Part shown: in pieces, positions 53,521 through 64,000 of the stretch
How the letters are laid out: each line of letters starts with the position of its first letter
Numbering within the stretch: position 1 is the first letter of the stretch
Notes under the pieces: model-generated
Databases searched by the model: none
Told to the model about the DNA's origin: nothing
The model's input: only the letters and a program-made list of their open reading frames with translations
DNA from: Luidia sarsii
Lineage: Eukaryota; Echinodermata; Asteroidea; Paxillosida; Luidiidae
DNA length: 64,000 nucleotides
NCBI GenBank assembly: GCA_949987565.1
Contig: OX465121.1
Span: forward strand, 3,303,117 to 3,367,116
Reading direction: 5' to 3'
Position numbers and translations under genes: made by a program

Positions 53521-53991
53521 GTAGGTCCCACTGAACAACAGTGACCTGTTAGCAGCTCAGAGAGATACACTGTACCTGCCTGGGCCTTCTCTGCCCTCTG
53601 TGTTGCAGCAGACAATATTTTGTTTCATGATCAGCGCACAGACTGATCCAGGAAAGGCGTCATATCTTGGGAGGGACCTTTGGAGAGACTATAATAATAT
53701 TAGATGCACTATCGATTGATAAATGCACATAATTAGCTATCAACTTCCGTCGTGACCTTCTCTGCCCTCTTGGTGGCAGCAGACGGATACGAGAAATGGT
53801 GCCATACCTGGGGACACCTTTTGCCAATTCCACCCACCTTCTTAACTTTGCATTGAGCAATACAAATAAATGACCCAATGGTCTCGGTCGAGTTCTATCC
53901 AAAAGGGACTGGTATAAGCTGGCAGACTGTAGGCTGGCTAGTTAACATGCTGTTTGCCTGACTGGCTTTTCTGTGCATTTATGTTGGACAG

Positions 53992-54060
53992 AGCTTGATC
54001 GAAATGATGGACGGTCTGTCTTGTGCCATAGGACCTGCCCTTGGCGGATTTATCTACGAG
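53992..54060 (+). CDS. SLC18B1: SLC18B1-like MFS transporter, coding exon 5
   Basis: SLIEMMDGLSCAIGPALGGF and IYE between GGACAG and GTCAGT, phase 0. The GPALGGFIYE stretch is the helix 5-6 motif of the vesicular transporter group. Confidence 0.85.
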
Positions 54061-55196
54061 GTCAGTACATTATATGTAAAAGGACTAGCGTACAATGAGT
54101 CCAAAGTAGAGCATAGGCCTACAATAGTGCATTTGTACGTCATACAACGACTCCATATGCAGGTTTTTACCATGAAATTTTAAAGGGAAATGCAACCTCA
54201 AAAATAAGTTTACTTATCTTATTGTTGAAAACAACCTACAATTACCTATGAGCCACTCACTTACGATTTTCATAGAGAGAAAATTCATGGAATTGTAGAG
54301 CCTCTAGTGGTCGGCTTTGGGGTTCCTGTTCGTAGCCATCTTTTCGAAGGTGCCGCCTCCGGTTGCGGGGGTGTGACGTTAAGGCGGAGAATGTATCTAT
54401 ACGTGTGATCGAGTTACAGATGAGCGGTTTGTGCGAAAGACTAGGCAGAACGTGTATGGGAGGATAGTAAACGTTCACGTGTTGACCGAAACGAAAACAA
54501 TTCGGAAATTCGTGAAGCTGTCTATTCACGTGTTGCCACCGCTGGTCGATGTGAAATATTCAGAAGAAACTGTATATTCTTTCAGTATCCTTTCTCGGCT
54601 TTGAGGCGGTGAGTTTGGCCCGAAAGTCCTCCCAATCCTCCTCGGTGAAGTGATCACTACAATACAAATCACATTCACATAATTTCGATTGTATTGCCTA
54701 TTGAGTTTTGGAAACCGATTTCGAGAAATTTCTCCACTTTGATGGCATCAGCCCACTCCCTAAATAACTCAGGTTTATTTTCCTTGTTGGGATTTGCATG
54801 AAAAGTGTTTTCCAGCTTTTTACCGCTGGCATTTTACTGCCCAAAGCCTGACAGTACACCATCGTTCAGCTCCCAAATGTACACAAACTGCACGCAGTGG
54901 GGCTCACATCCGGGCACCTCATACGGCAAATCTCCGCAGAAACATCACACCCCCCGCAATCAGAGGCGGCCCCTGCGATTATGGCGACGTACAGGAACGC
55001 AAATTCGACCACTGAATTGCATGATTTTTCCCTCTTTATGAAAGTCGTACGTAACTCATAAATAATATTGTAGGTTGTTTTCAAAACCGGTCTTAATCAT
55101 AATACTATAAGCAAACTTTATTTTTTACGCAGCTCCGAATTAAATTTTTGGTAGTATCCTTACTGTTGTTTGTGTCCTTCTCTTAACCTGGTTTAG

Positions 55197-55284
55197 GTCG
55201 GGGGATTCAGGCTTCCCTTCTTCGTTCTTGGTGGGTTCGTCTTGCTTATCACCGCCGTCAATGTCTTCATCTTGCCAATTCAGG
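55197..55284 (+). CDS. SLC18B1: SLC18B1-like MFS transporter, coding exon 6
   Basis: VGGFRLPFFVLGGFVLLITA and VNVFILPIQ, from TTTAG to a GGTAAAC donor, ending in phase 1. Helix 6 and the start of the central loop. Six exons give about 230 codons, about half of the 12-helix protein. The remainder must lie beyond the window, past the minisatellite intron. Confidence 0.85.
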
Positions 55285-55361
55285 GTAAACAAAACAAAAT
55301 ACCGTTGGAGTAATTTTTTGTGCTAAAGCTCAGAGGTCTTAGTCTTTGCCTTGGTCATTGA

Positions 55362-58300
55362 CATCTCGGTCTCTGTGTTGGGTATTGTGATCTCGGTCTA
55401 GGTGTTGTGCATTGAGATCTCGGTCTAGGTGTTGTGCATTGTGATCTCGGTCTAGGTGTTGTACATTGAGATCTCGGTCTAGGTGTTGTGCATTGAGATC
55501 TCGGTCTAGGTGTTGTGCATTGAGATCTCGGTCTAGGTGTTGTGCATTGTGATCTCGGTCTAGGTGTTGTGCATTGAGATCCCGGTCTAGGTGTTGTGCA
55601 TTGTGATCTCGGTCTAGGTGTTGTGCATGGTGATCTCGGTCTAGGTGTTGTGCATTGTGATCTCGGTCTAGGTGTTGTGCATGGTGATCTCGGTCTAGGT
55701 GTTGTGCATTGAGATCTCGGTCTAGGTGTTGTGCATTGAGATCTCGGTCTAGGTGTTGTGCATTGAGATCTCGGTCTAGGTGTTGTGCATTGAGATCTCG
55801 GTCTAGGTGTTGTGCATTGAGATCTCGGTCTAGGTGTTGTGCATTGTGATCTCGGTCTAGGTGTTGTACATTGAGATCTCGGTCTAGGTGTTGTGCATTG
55901 AGATCTCGGTCTAGGTGTTGTGCATTGAGATCTCGGTCTAGGTGTTGTGCATTGTGATCTCGGTCTAGGTGTTGTGCATTGAGATCCCGGTCTAGGTGTT
56001 GTGCATTGTGATCTCGGTCTAGGTGTTGTGCATGGTGATCTCGGTCTAGGTGTTGTGCATTGTGATCTCGGTCTAGGTGTTGTGCATTGTGATCTCGGTC
56101 TAGGTGTTGTGCATGGTGATCTCGGTCTAGGTGTTGTGCATTGAGATCTCGGTCTAGGTGTTGTGCATTGAGATATCGGTCTAGGTGTTGTGCATTGTGA
56201 TCTCGGTCTAGGTGTTGTGCATTGTGATCTCGGTCTAGGTGTTGTGCATTGTGATCTCGGTCTAGGTGTTGTGCATTGTGATCTCGGTCTAGGTGTTGTG
56301 CATTGTGATCTCGGTCTAGGTGTTGTGCATGGTGATCTCGGTCTTGGTGTTGTACATTGAGATCTCGGTCTAGGTGTTGTGCATTGTGATCTCGGTCTAG
56401 GTGTTGTGCATTGTGATCTCGGTCTAGGTGTTGTGCATTGAGATCTCGGTCTAGGTATTGTGCATTGAGATCTTGGTCTAGGTGTTGTGCATTGAGATCT
56501 CGGTCTAGGTGTTGTGCATTGTGATCTCGGTCTAGGTGTTGTGCATTGAGATCTCGGTCTAGGTGTTGTGCATTGAGATCTCGGTCTAGGTATTGTGCAT
56601 TGTGATCTCGGTCTAGGTGTTGTGCATTGTGATCTCGGTCTAGGTGTTGTGCATTGAGATATCGGTCTAGGTGTTGTACATTGAGATCTCGGTCTAGGTG
56701 TTGTGCATTGAGATCTCGGTCTAGGTGTTGTGCATTGAGATATCGGTCTAGGTGTTGTGCATTGTGATATCGGTCTAGGTGTTGAGCATTGTGATCTCGG
56801 TCTAGGTGTTGTGCATTGAGATCTCGGTCTAGGTGTTGTGCATTGAGATCTTGGTCTAGGTGTTGTGCATTGAGATCTCGGTCTAGGTGTTGTGCATGGT
56901 GATCTCGGTCTAGGTGTTGTGCATTGTGATCTCAGTCTATAGGTGTTGTGCATTGAGATCTCGGTCTAGGTGTTGTGCATGGTGATCTCGGTCTAGGTGT
57001 TGTACATTGAGATCTCGGTCTATGTGTTGTGCATTGAGATCTCGGTCTAGGTGTTGTGCATTGTGATCTCGGTCTAGGTATTGTGCATTGAGATCTCGGT
57101 CTAGGTGTTGTGCATTGAGATCTCGGTCTAGGTGTTGTGCATTGAGATCTCGGTCTAGGTGTTGTGCATTGAGATATCGGTCTAGGTGTTGGGTATTGTG
57201 ATCTCGGTCTAGGTGTTGGGTATTGTGATCTCGGTCTAGGTGTTGTGCATTGAGATCTCGGTCTAGGTGTTGTGCATTGAGATCTCGGTCTAGGTGTTGT
57301 GCATTGTGATCTCGGTCTAGGTGTTGTGCATTGAGATCTAGGTCTAGGTGTTGTACATTGAGATCTTGGTCTAGGTGTTGTGCATTGAGATCTCGGTCTA
57401 GGTGTTGTGCATTGAGATCTCGGTCTAGGTGTTGTGCATTGAGATCTCGGTCTAGGTGTTGTGCATTGAGATCTCGGTCTAGGTGTTGTGCATTGAGATA
57501 TCGGTCTAGGTGTTGGGTATTGTGATCTCGGTCTAGGTGTTGGGTATTGTGATCTCGGTCTAGGTGTTGTGCATTGAGATCTCGGTCTAGGTGTTGTGCA
57601 TTGTGATCTCGGCCTAGGTGTTGTGCATTGAGATCTCGGTCTAGGTGTTGTGCATTGAGATCTCGGTCTAGGTGTTGTGCATTGAGATCTCGGTCTAGGT
57701 GTTGTGCATTGAGATCTCGGTCTAGGTGTTGTGCATTGAGATCTCGGTCTAGGTGTTGTGCATTGAGATCTCGGTCTAGGTGTTGTGCATTGTGATCTCG
57801 GTCTAGGTGTTGTGCATTGTGATCTCGGTCTAGGTGTTGTGCATTGAGATCTCGGTCTAGGTGTTGTACATTGAGATCTTGGTCTAGGTGTTGTACATTG
57901 AGATCTTGGTCTAGGTGTTGTGCATTGTGATCTCGGTCTAGGTGTTGTGCATTGTGATCTCGGTCTAGGTGTTTTGCATTGTGATCTCGGTCTAGGTGTT
58001 GTGCATTGAGATCTCGGTCTAGGTATTGTGCATTGAGATCTCGGTCTAGGTGTTGTGCATTGTGATCTTGGTCTAGGTGTTGTGCATTGAGATCCCGGTC
58101 TAGGTGTTGTGCATTGAGATCTCGGTCTAGGTGTTGTACATTGAGATCTCGGTCTAGGTGTTGTGCATTGAGATCTCGGTCTAGGTGTTGTGCATTGAGA
58201 TCTCGGTCTAGGTGTTGTGCATTGAGATCTCGGTCTAGGTGTTGTGCATTGAGATCTCGGTCTAGGTGTTGTACATTGAGATCTTGGTCTAGGTGTTGTG

Positions 58301-61300
58301 CATTGTGATCTCGGTCTAGGTGTTGTGCATTGTGATCTCGGTCTAGGTGTTGTGCATTGTGATCTCGGTCTAGGTGTTGTGCATTGAGATCTCGGTCTAG
58401 GTGTTGTGCATTGAGATCTCGGTCTAGGTGTTGTGCATTGTGATCTTGGTCTAGATGTTGTGCATTGTGATCTCGGTCTAGGTGTTGTACATTGAGATCT
58501 CGGTCTAGGTGTTGTGCATTGAGATCTCGGTCTAGGTGTTGTGCATTGAGATCTCGGTCTAGGTGTTGTGCATTGTGATCTCGGTCTCTGTGTTGTGCAT
58601 TGTGATCTCGGTCTAGGTGTTGTACATTGAGATCTCGGTCTAGGTGTTGTGCATTGAGATCTCGGTCTAGGTGTTGTACATTGAGATCTCGGTCTAGGTG
58701 TTGTGCAATTGTGATCTCGGTCTCTGTGTTGTGCATTGAGATCTCGGTCTAGGTGTTGTGCATTGAAATCTCGGTCTAGGTGTTGTGCATTGTGATCTCG
58801 GTCTAGGTGTTGTGCATTGTGATCTCGGTCTATGTGTTGTGCATTGTGATCATGGTCTAGATGTTGTGCATTGTGATCTCGGCCTAGGTGTCGTGCATTG
58901 AGATCTTGGTCTAGGTGTTGTGCATTGAGATCTCGGTCTAGGTGTTGTGCATTGAGATCTCGGTCTATGTGTTGTGCATTGTGATCTCGGTCTAGGTGTT
59001 GTGCATTGAGATCTCGGTCTAGGTGTTGTGCATTGTGATCTCGGTCTAGGTATTGTGCATTGAGATCTCGGTCTAGGTGTTGTGCATTGAGATCTCGGTC
59101 TAGGTGTTGTGCATTGAGATCTCGGTCTAGGTGTTGTGCATTGTGATCTCGGTCTAGGTGTTGTGCATTGAGATCTCGGTCTAGGTGTTGTGCATTGAGA
59201 TCTCGGTCTAGGTGTTGTGCATTGTGATCTCGGCCTAGGTGTCGTGCATTGAGATCTTGGTCTAGGTGTTGTGCATTGAGATCTCGGTCTAGGTGTTGTG
59301 CATTGAGATCTCGGTCTAGGTGTTGTGCATTGAGATCTCGGTCTAGGTGTTGTGCATTGAGATCTCGGTCTAGGTGTTGTGCATTGAGATCTCGGTCTAG
59401 GTGTTGTGCATTATGATCTCGGTCTAGGTGTTGTGCATTGTGATCTCGGTCTAGGTGTTGTACATTGTGATCTCGGTCTAGGTGTTGTGCATTGAGATCT
59501 CGGTCTAGGTGTTGTGCATTGAGATCTCGGTCTAGGTGTTGTGCATTGCGATCTCGGTCTAGGTGTTGTGCATTGTGATCTCGGTCTAGGTGTTGTGCAT
59601 TGTGATCTCGGTCTAGGTGTTGTGCATTGCGATCTCGGTCTAGGTGTTGTGCATTGTGATCTCGGTCTAGGTGTTGTGCATTGTGATCTCGGTCTAGGTG
59701 TTGTGCATTGAGATCTCGGTCTAGGTGTTGTGCATTGAGATCTCGGTCTAGGTGTTGTGCATTGAGATATCGGTCTAGGTGTTGGGTATTGTGATCTCGG
59801 TCTAGGTGTTGGGTATTGTGATCTCGGTCTAGGTGTTGTGCATTGTGATCTCGGTCTAGGTGTTGAGCAATGTGATCTCGGTCTAGGTGTTGTGCATTGA
59901 GATCTCGCACAAGGTGTTGTGCATTGTGATCTCGGTCTAGGTGTTGTGCATTGTGATCTCAGCCTAGGTGTTGTGCATTGTGATCTCGGTCTATATGTTG
60001 TGCATTGAGATCTCGGTCTAGGTGTTGTGCATTGAGATCTCGGTCTAGGTGTTGTGCATTGAGATCTCGGTCTTGGTGTTGTGCATTGAGATCTCGGTCT
60101 AGGTGTTGTGCATTGTGATCTCGGTCTAGGTGTTGTGCATTGTGATCTCGGTCTAGGTATTGTGCATTGAGATCTCGGTCTAGGTGTTGTGCATTGTGAT
60201 CTCGGTCTTGGTGTTGTGCATTGTGATCTCGGTCTAGGTGTTGTGCATTGAGATCTCGTTCTATGTGTTGTGCATTGAGATCTCGGTCTAGGTGTTGTGC
60301 ATTGAGATCTCGGTCTAGGTGTTGTGCATTGTGATCTCGGTCTAGGTGTTGTGCATTGAGATCTCGGTCTCTGTGTTGTGCATTGAGATCTCGGTCTAGG
60401 TGTTGTGCATTGAGATCTCGGTCTAGGTGTTGTGCATGGTGATCTCGGTCTAGGTGTTGTGCATTGAGATCTCGGTCTAGGTGTTGTGCATTGAGATCTC
60501 GGTCTAGGTGTTGTGCATTGAGATCTCGGTCTAGGTGTTGTGCATTGAGATCTCGGTCTAGGTGTTGTGCATTGTGATCTCGGTCTAGGTGTTGTGCATT
60601 GTGATCTCGGTCTAGGTGTTGTGCATTGTGATATCGGTCTAGGTGTTGTGCATTGTGATCTCGGTCTAGGTGTTGTGCATTGAGATCTCGGCCTAGGTGT
60701 TGTGCATTGAGATCTCGGTCTAGGTGTTGTGCATTGAGATATCGGTCTAGGTGTTGTGCATTGTGATCTCGGTCTAGGTGTTGTGCATTGTGATCTCAGC
60801 CTAGGTGTTGTGCATTGAGATCTCGGTCTAGGTGTTGAGCATTGTGATCTCGGTCTAGGTGTTGTGCATTGAGATATCGGTCTAGGTGTTGTGCATTGTG
60901 ATCTCGGTCTAGGTGTTGTGCATTGTGATCTCGGTCTAGGTATTGTGCATTGAGATCTTGGTCTAGGTGTTGTGCATTGAGATCTCGGTCTAGGTGTTGT
61001 GCATTGAGATCTCGGTCTTGGTGTTGTGCATTGTGATCTCGATCTAGGTGTTGTGCATTGAGATCTCGGTCTAGGTGTTGTGCATTGTGATCTCGGTCTA
61101 GGTGTTGTGCATTGAGATCTTGGTCTAGGTGTTGTGCATTGAGATCTCGGTCTAGGTGTTGTGCATTGAGATCTCGGTCTAGGTGTTGTGCATTGTGATC
61201 TCGGCCTAGGTGTCGTGCATTGAGATCTTGGTCTAGGTGTTGTGCATGGTGATCTCGGTCTAGGTGTTGTGCATTGTGATCTCGGTCTAGGTGTTGTGCA

Positions 61301-64000
61301 TTGTGATCTCGGTCTAGGTGTTGTGCATTGTGATCTTGGTCTAGGTGTTGTGCATTGAGATCTCGGTCTAGGTATTATGCATTGTGATCTCGGTCTAGGT
61401 GTTGTGCATTGAGATCCCGGTCTAGGTGTTGTGCATTGAGATCTCGGTCTAGGTGTTGTGCATTGAGATCTCGGTCTAGGTGTTGTGCATTGAGATCTCG
61501 GTCTAGGTGTTGTGCATTGAGATCTCGGTCTAGGTGTTGTGCATTGTGATCTCGGCCTAGGTGTCGTGCATTGAGATCTCGGTCTAGGTGTTGTGCATTG
61601 AGATCTTGGTCTAGGTGTTGTGCATTGAGATCTCGGTCTAGGTGTTGTGCATTGTGATCTCGGCCTAGGTGTCGTGCATTGAGATCTTGGTCTAGGTGTT
61701 GTGCATTGTGATCTCGGCCTAGGTGTCGTGCATTGAGATCTTGGTCTAGGTGTTGTGCATTGTGATCTCGGCCTAGGTGTCGTGCATTGAGATCTTGGTC
61801 TAGGTGTTGTGCATTGAGATCTCGGTCTAGGTGTTGTTTATTGAGATCTCGGTCTAGGTGTTGTGCATTGAGATCTCGGTCTAGGTGTTGTGCATTGAGA
61901 TATCGGTCTAGGTGTTGTGCATTGTGATCTCGGTCTAGGTGTTGTGCATTGAGATCTCGGTCTTGGTGTTGTGCATTGTGATCTCGGTCTAGGTGTTGTG
62001 CATTGAGATCTCGGTCTAGGTGTTGTGCATTGTGATATCGGTCTAGGTGTTGTGCATTGAGATCTCGGTCTTGGTGTTGTGCATTGTGATCTCGGTCTAG
62101 GTGTTGTGCATTGAGATCTCAATCTAGGTGTTGTGCATTGAGATCTCGGTCTAGGTGTTGTGCATTGTGATATCATTCTAGGTGTTGTGCATTGAGATCT
62201 CGGTCTTGGTGTTGTGCATTGTGATCTCGGTCTAGGTGTTGTGCATTGAGAATTCGGTCTAGGTGTTGTACATTGAGATCTCGGTCTAGGTGTTGTGCAT
62301 TGAGATCTCGGTCTAGGTGTTGTGCATTGAGATCTCGGTCTAGGTGTTGTACATTGTGATCTCGGTCTAGGTGTTGTGCATTGAGATCTCGGTCTAGGTG
62401 TTGTGCATTGAGATCTCGGTCTAGGTGTTGTACATTGTGATCTCGGTCTAGGTGTTGTGCATTGAGATATCGGTCTAGGTGTTGTGCATTGAGATATCGG
62501 TCTAGGTGTTGTGCATTGAGATCTCGGTCTAGGTGTTGTACATTGTGATCTCGGTCTAGGTGTTGTGCATTGAGATCTCGGTCTAGGTGTTGTGCATTGA
62601 GATCTCGGTCTAGGTGTTGTACATTGAGATCTCGGTCTAGGTGTTGTGCATTGAGATCTCGGTCTAGGTGTTGTGCATTGAGATCTCGGTCTAGGTGTTG
62701 TGCATTGAGATATCGGTCTAGGTGTTGTGCATTGAGATCTCGGTCTAGGTATTGTGCATTGAGATCTTGGTCTAGGTGTTGTGCATTGAGATCTCGGTCT
62801 AGGTGTTGTGCATGGTGATCTCGGTCTAGGTGTTGTGCATTGTGATCTCGGTCTAGGTGTTGTGCATTGTGATCTCGGTCTAGGTGTTGTGCATTGAGAT
62901 CCCGGTCTAGGTGTTGTGCATTGAGATCTCGGTATAGGTGTTGTGCATTGTGATCTCGGTCTAGGTGTTGTACATTGAGATCTCGGTCTAGGTGTTGTGC
63001 ATTGAGATCTTGGTCTAGGTGTTGTGCATTGAGATCTCGGTCTAGGTGTTGTGCATTGTGATCTCGGTCTAGGTGTTGTGCATTGAGATCTTGGTCTAGG
63101 TGTTGTGCATTGAGATCTCGGTCTAGGTATTGTGCATTGAGATCTTGGTCTAGGTGTTGTGCATTGAGATCTCGGTCTAGGTGTTGTGCATGGTGATCTC
63201 GGTCTAGGTGTTGTGCATTGAGATCTCGGTCTAGGTGTTGTGCCTTGAGATCTCGGTCTAGGTGTTGTGCATTGTGATCTCAGTCTATAGGTGTTGTGCA
63301 TTGAGATCTCGGTCTTGGTGTTGTGCATTGTGATCTCGGTCTAGGTGTTGTGCATTGAGATCTCAATCTAGGTGTTGTGCATTGAGATCTCGGTCTAGGT
63401 GTTGTGCATTGTGATATCATTCTAGGTGTTGTGCATTGAGATCTCGGTCTTGGTGTTGTGCATTGTGATCTCGGTCTAGGTGTTGTGCATTGTGATCTCG
63501 GCCTAGGTGTCGTGCATTGAGATCTTGGTCTAGGTGTTGTGCATTGAGATCTCGGTCTAGGTGTTGTGCATTGAGATCTCGGTCTATGTGTTGTGCATTG
63601 TGATCTCGGTCTAGGTGTTGTGCATTGAGATCTCGGTCTAGGTGTTGTGCATTGTGATCTCGGTCTAGGTGTTGTGCATTGTGATCTCGGTCTAGGTGTT
63701 GTGCATTGAGATCTCGGTCTAGGTGTTGTGCATTGTGATCTCGGCCTAGGTGTCGTGCATTGAGATCTTGGTCTAGGTGTTGTGCATTGAGATCTCGGAC
63801 AAGGTGTTGTGCATTGTGATCTCGGTCTAGGTGTTGTGCATTGAGATCTCGGTCTAGGTGTTGTGCATTGAGATCTCAATCTAGGTGTTGTGCATTGAGA
63901 TCTCGGTCTAGGTGTTGTGCATTGTGATCTCGGTCTAGGTGTTGTGCATTGTGATCTCGGTCTAGGTGTTGTGCATTGAGATCTCGGTCTAGGTGTTGTG
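55362..64000. repeat. 27-bp minisatellite, about 320 units, running off the window
   Basis: Unit of 27 bp: ATCTCGGTCTAGG, then TGTTGTGCATTG, then AG or TG. About 8.6 kb without other sequence. It begins 77 bp after the exon 6 donor of the transporter, so it occupies that intron. Because 27 is a multiple of three and the unit lacks stops in two minus-strand frames, very long minus-strand open frames occur (992, 599, 532 and 496 codons) made of 9-residue repeats such as CTTPRPRSQ and QHLDRDLNA. I treat these as by-products. Confidence 0.98.

Noticed and set aside
55355..63879. Giant repeat-protein genes on the minus strand
   Set aside because: The open frames follow from a unit length divisible by three without stops. 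Two different frames are both open, and they break wherever a unit gains or loses bases.
55362..64000. CRISPR array
   Set aside because: The 27-bp repeats are contiguous, with no unique spacers, and the surrounding genes are spliced eukaryotic genes.

Overview
The window reads as animal nuclear DNA: two spliced protein-coding genes with GT-AG introns sit in a landscape dominated by transposons, minisatellites and small inverted-repeat elements. There are no rRNA genes and no intact tRNA genes. A Penelope-like element, a Ty3/gypsy element, a long foldback element and many MITEs together suggest a marine invertebrate, plausibly a deuterostome (echinoderm, hemichordate or amphioxus). That placement is inference, not proof.

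Layout. 1-3.5 kb: a MITE, short duplicated repeats and tRNA-like SINE remnants. 3.5-11.6 kb: a decayed Penelope-like element on the minus strand, split by a 5.56-kb foldback element (5574-11137). The foldback has nearly identical 2.76-kb arms, each carrying a copy of an acidic C2H2 zinc-finger gene, and a 7-bp target duplication marks the insertion. 12-14.9 kb: a Penelope tail and a TTAA-flanked MITE. 15.1-20.2 kb: a complete four-exon RAB20-like GTPase gene whose introns hold three MITE-type elements, a CACTG-type element and a minisatellite. 20.5-27.4 kb: more small inverted-repeat elements, a 16-bp GC-rich minisatellite and a trinucleotide tract. 27.5-33.1 kb: a Ty3/gypsy element with one LTR. 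It is frameshifted, interrupted in pol by a small element with 3-bp target duplications, internally rearranged by a 241-bp copy-back, and cut off inside integrase. 33.1-43.7 kb: gene-poor MITE graveyard. 43.9-45.9 kb: a half-copy of the foldback family with its own nested insertion. 46.3-48.7 kb: self-similar palindromic elements. 49.7-50.5 kb: the 3' end of a LINE. 50.8-55.3 kb: the first six coding exons of an SLC18B1-like major-facilitator transporter. 55.36-64 kb: a 27-bp minisatellite of about 320 units that fills the next intron and runs off the window.

The two host genes are unrelated in function. One is a small vesicle-trafficking GTPase and the other a vesicular amine-transporter-like carrier. 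The most interesting object is the foldback element: a long-armed inverted repeat built from modular minisatellites that carries the same zinc-finger gene in both arms, transcribed outwards from the centre.
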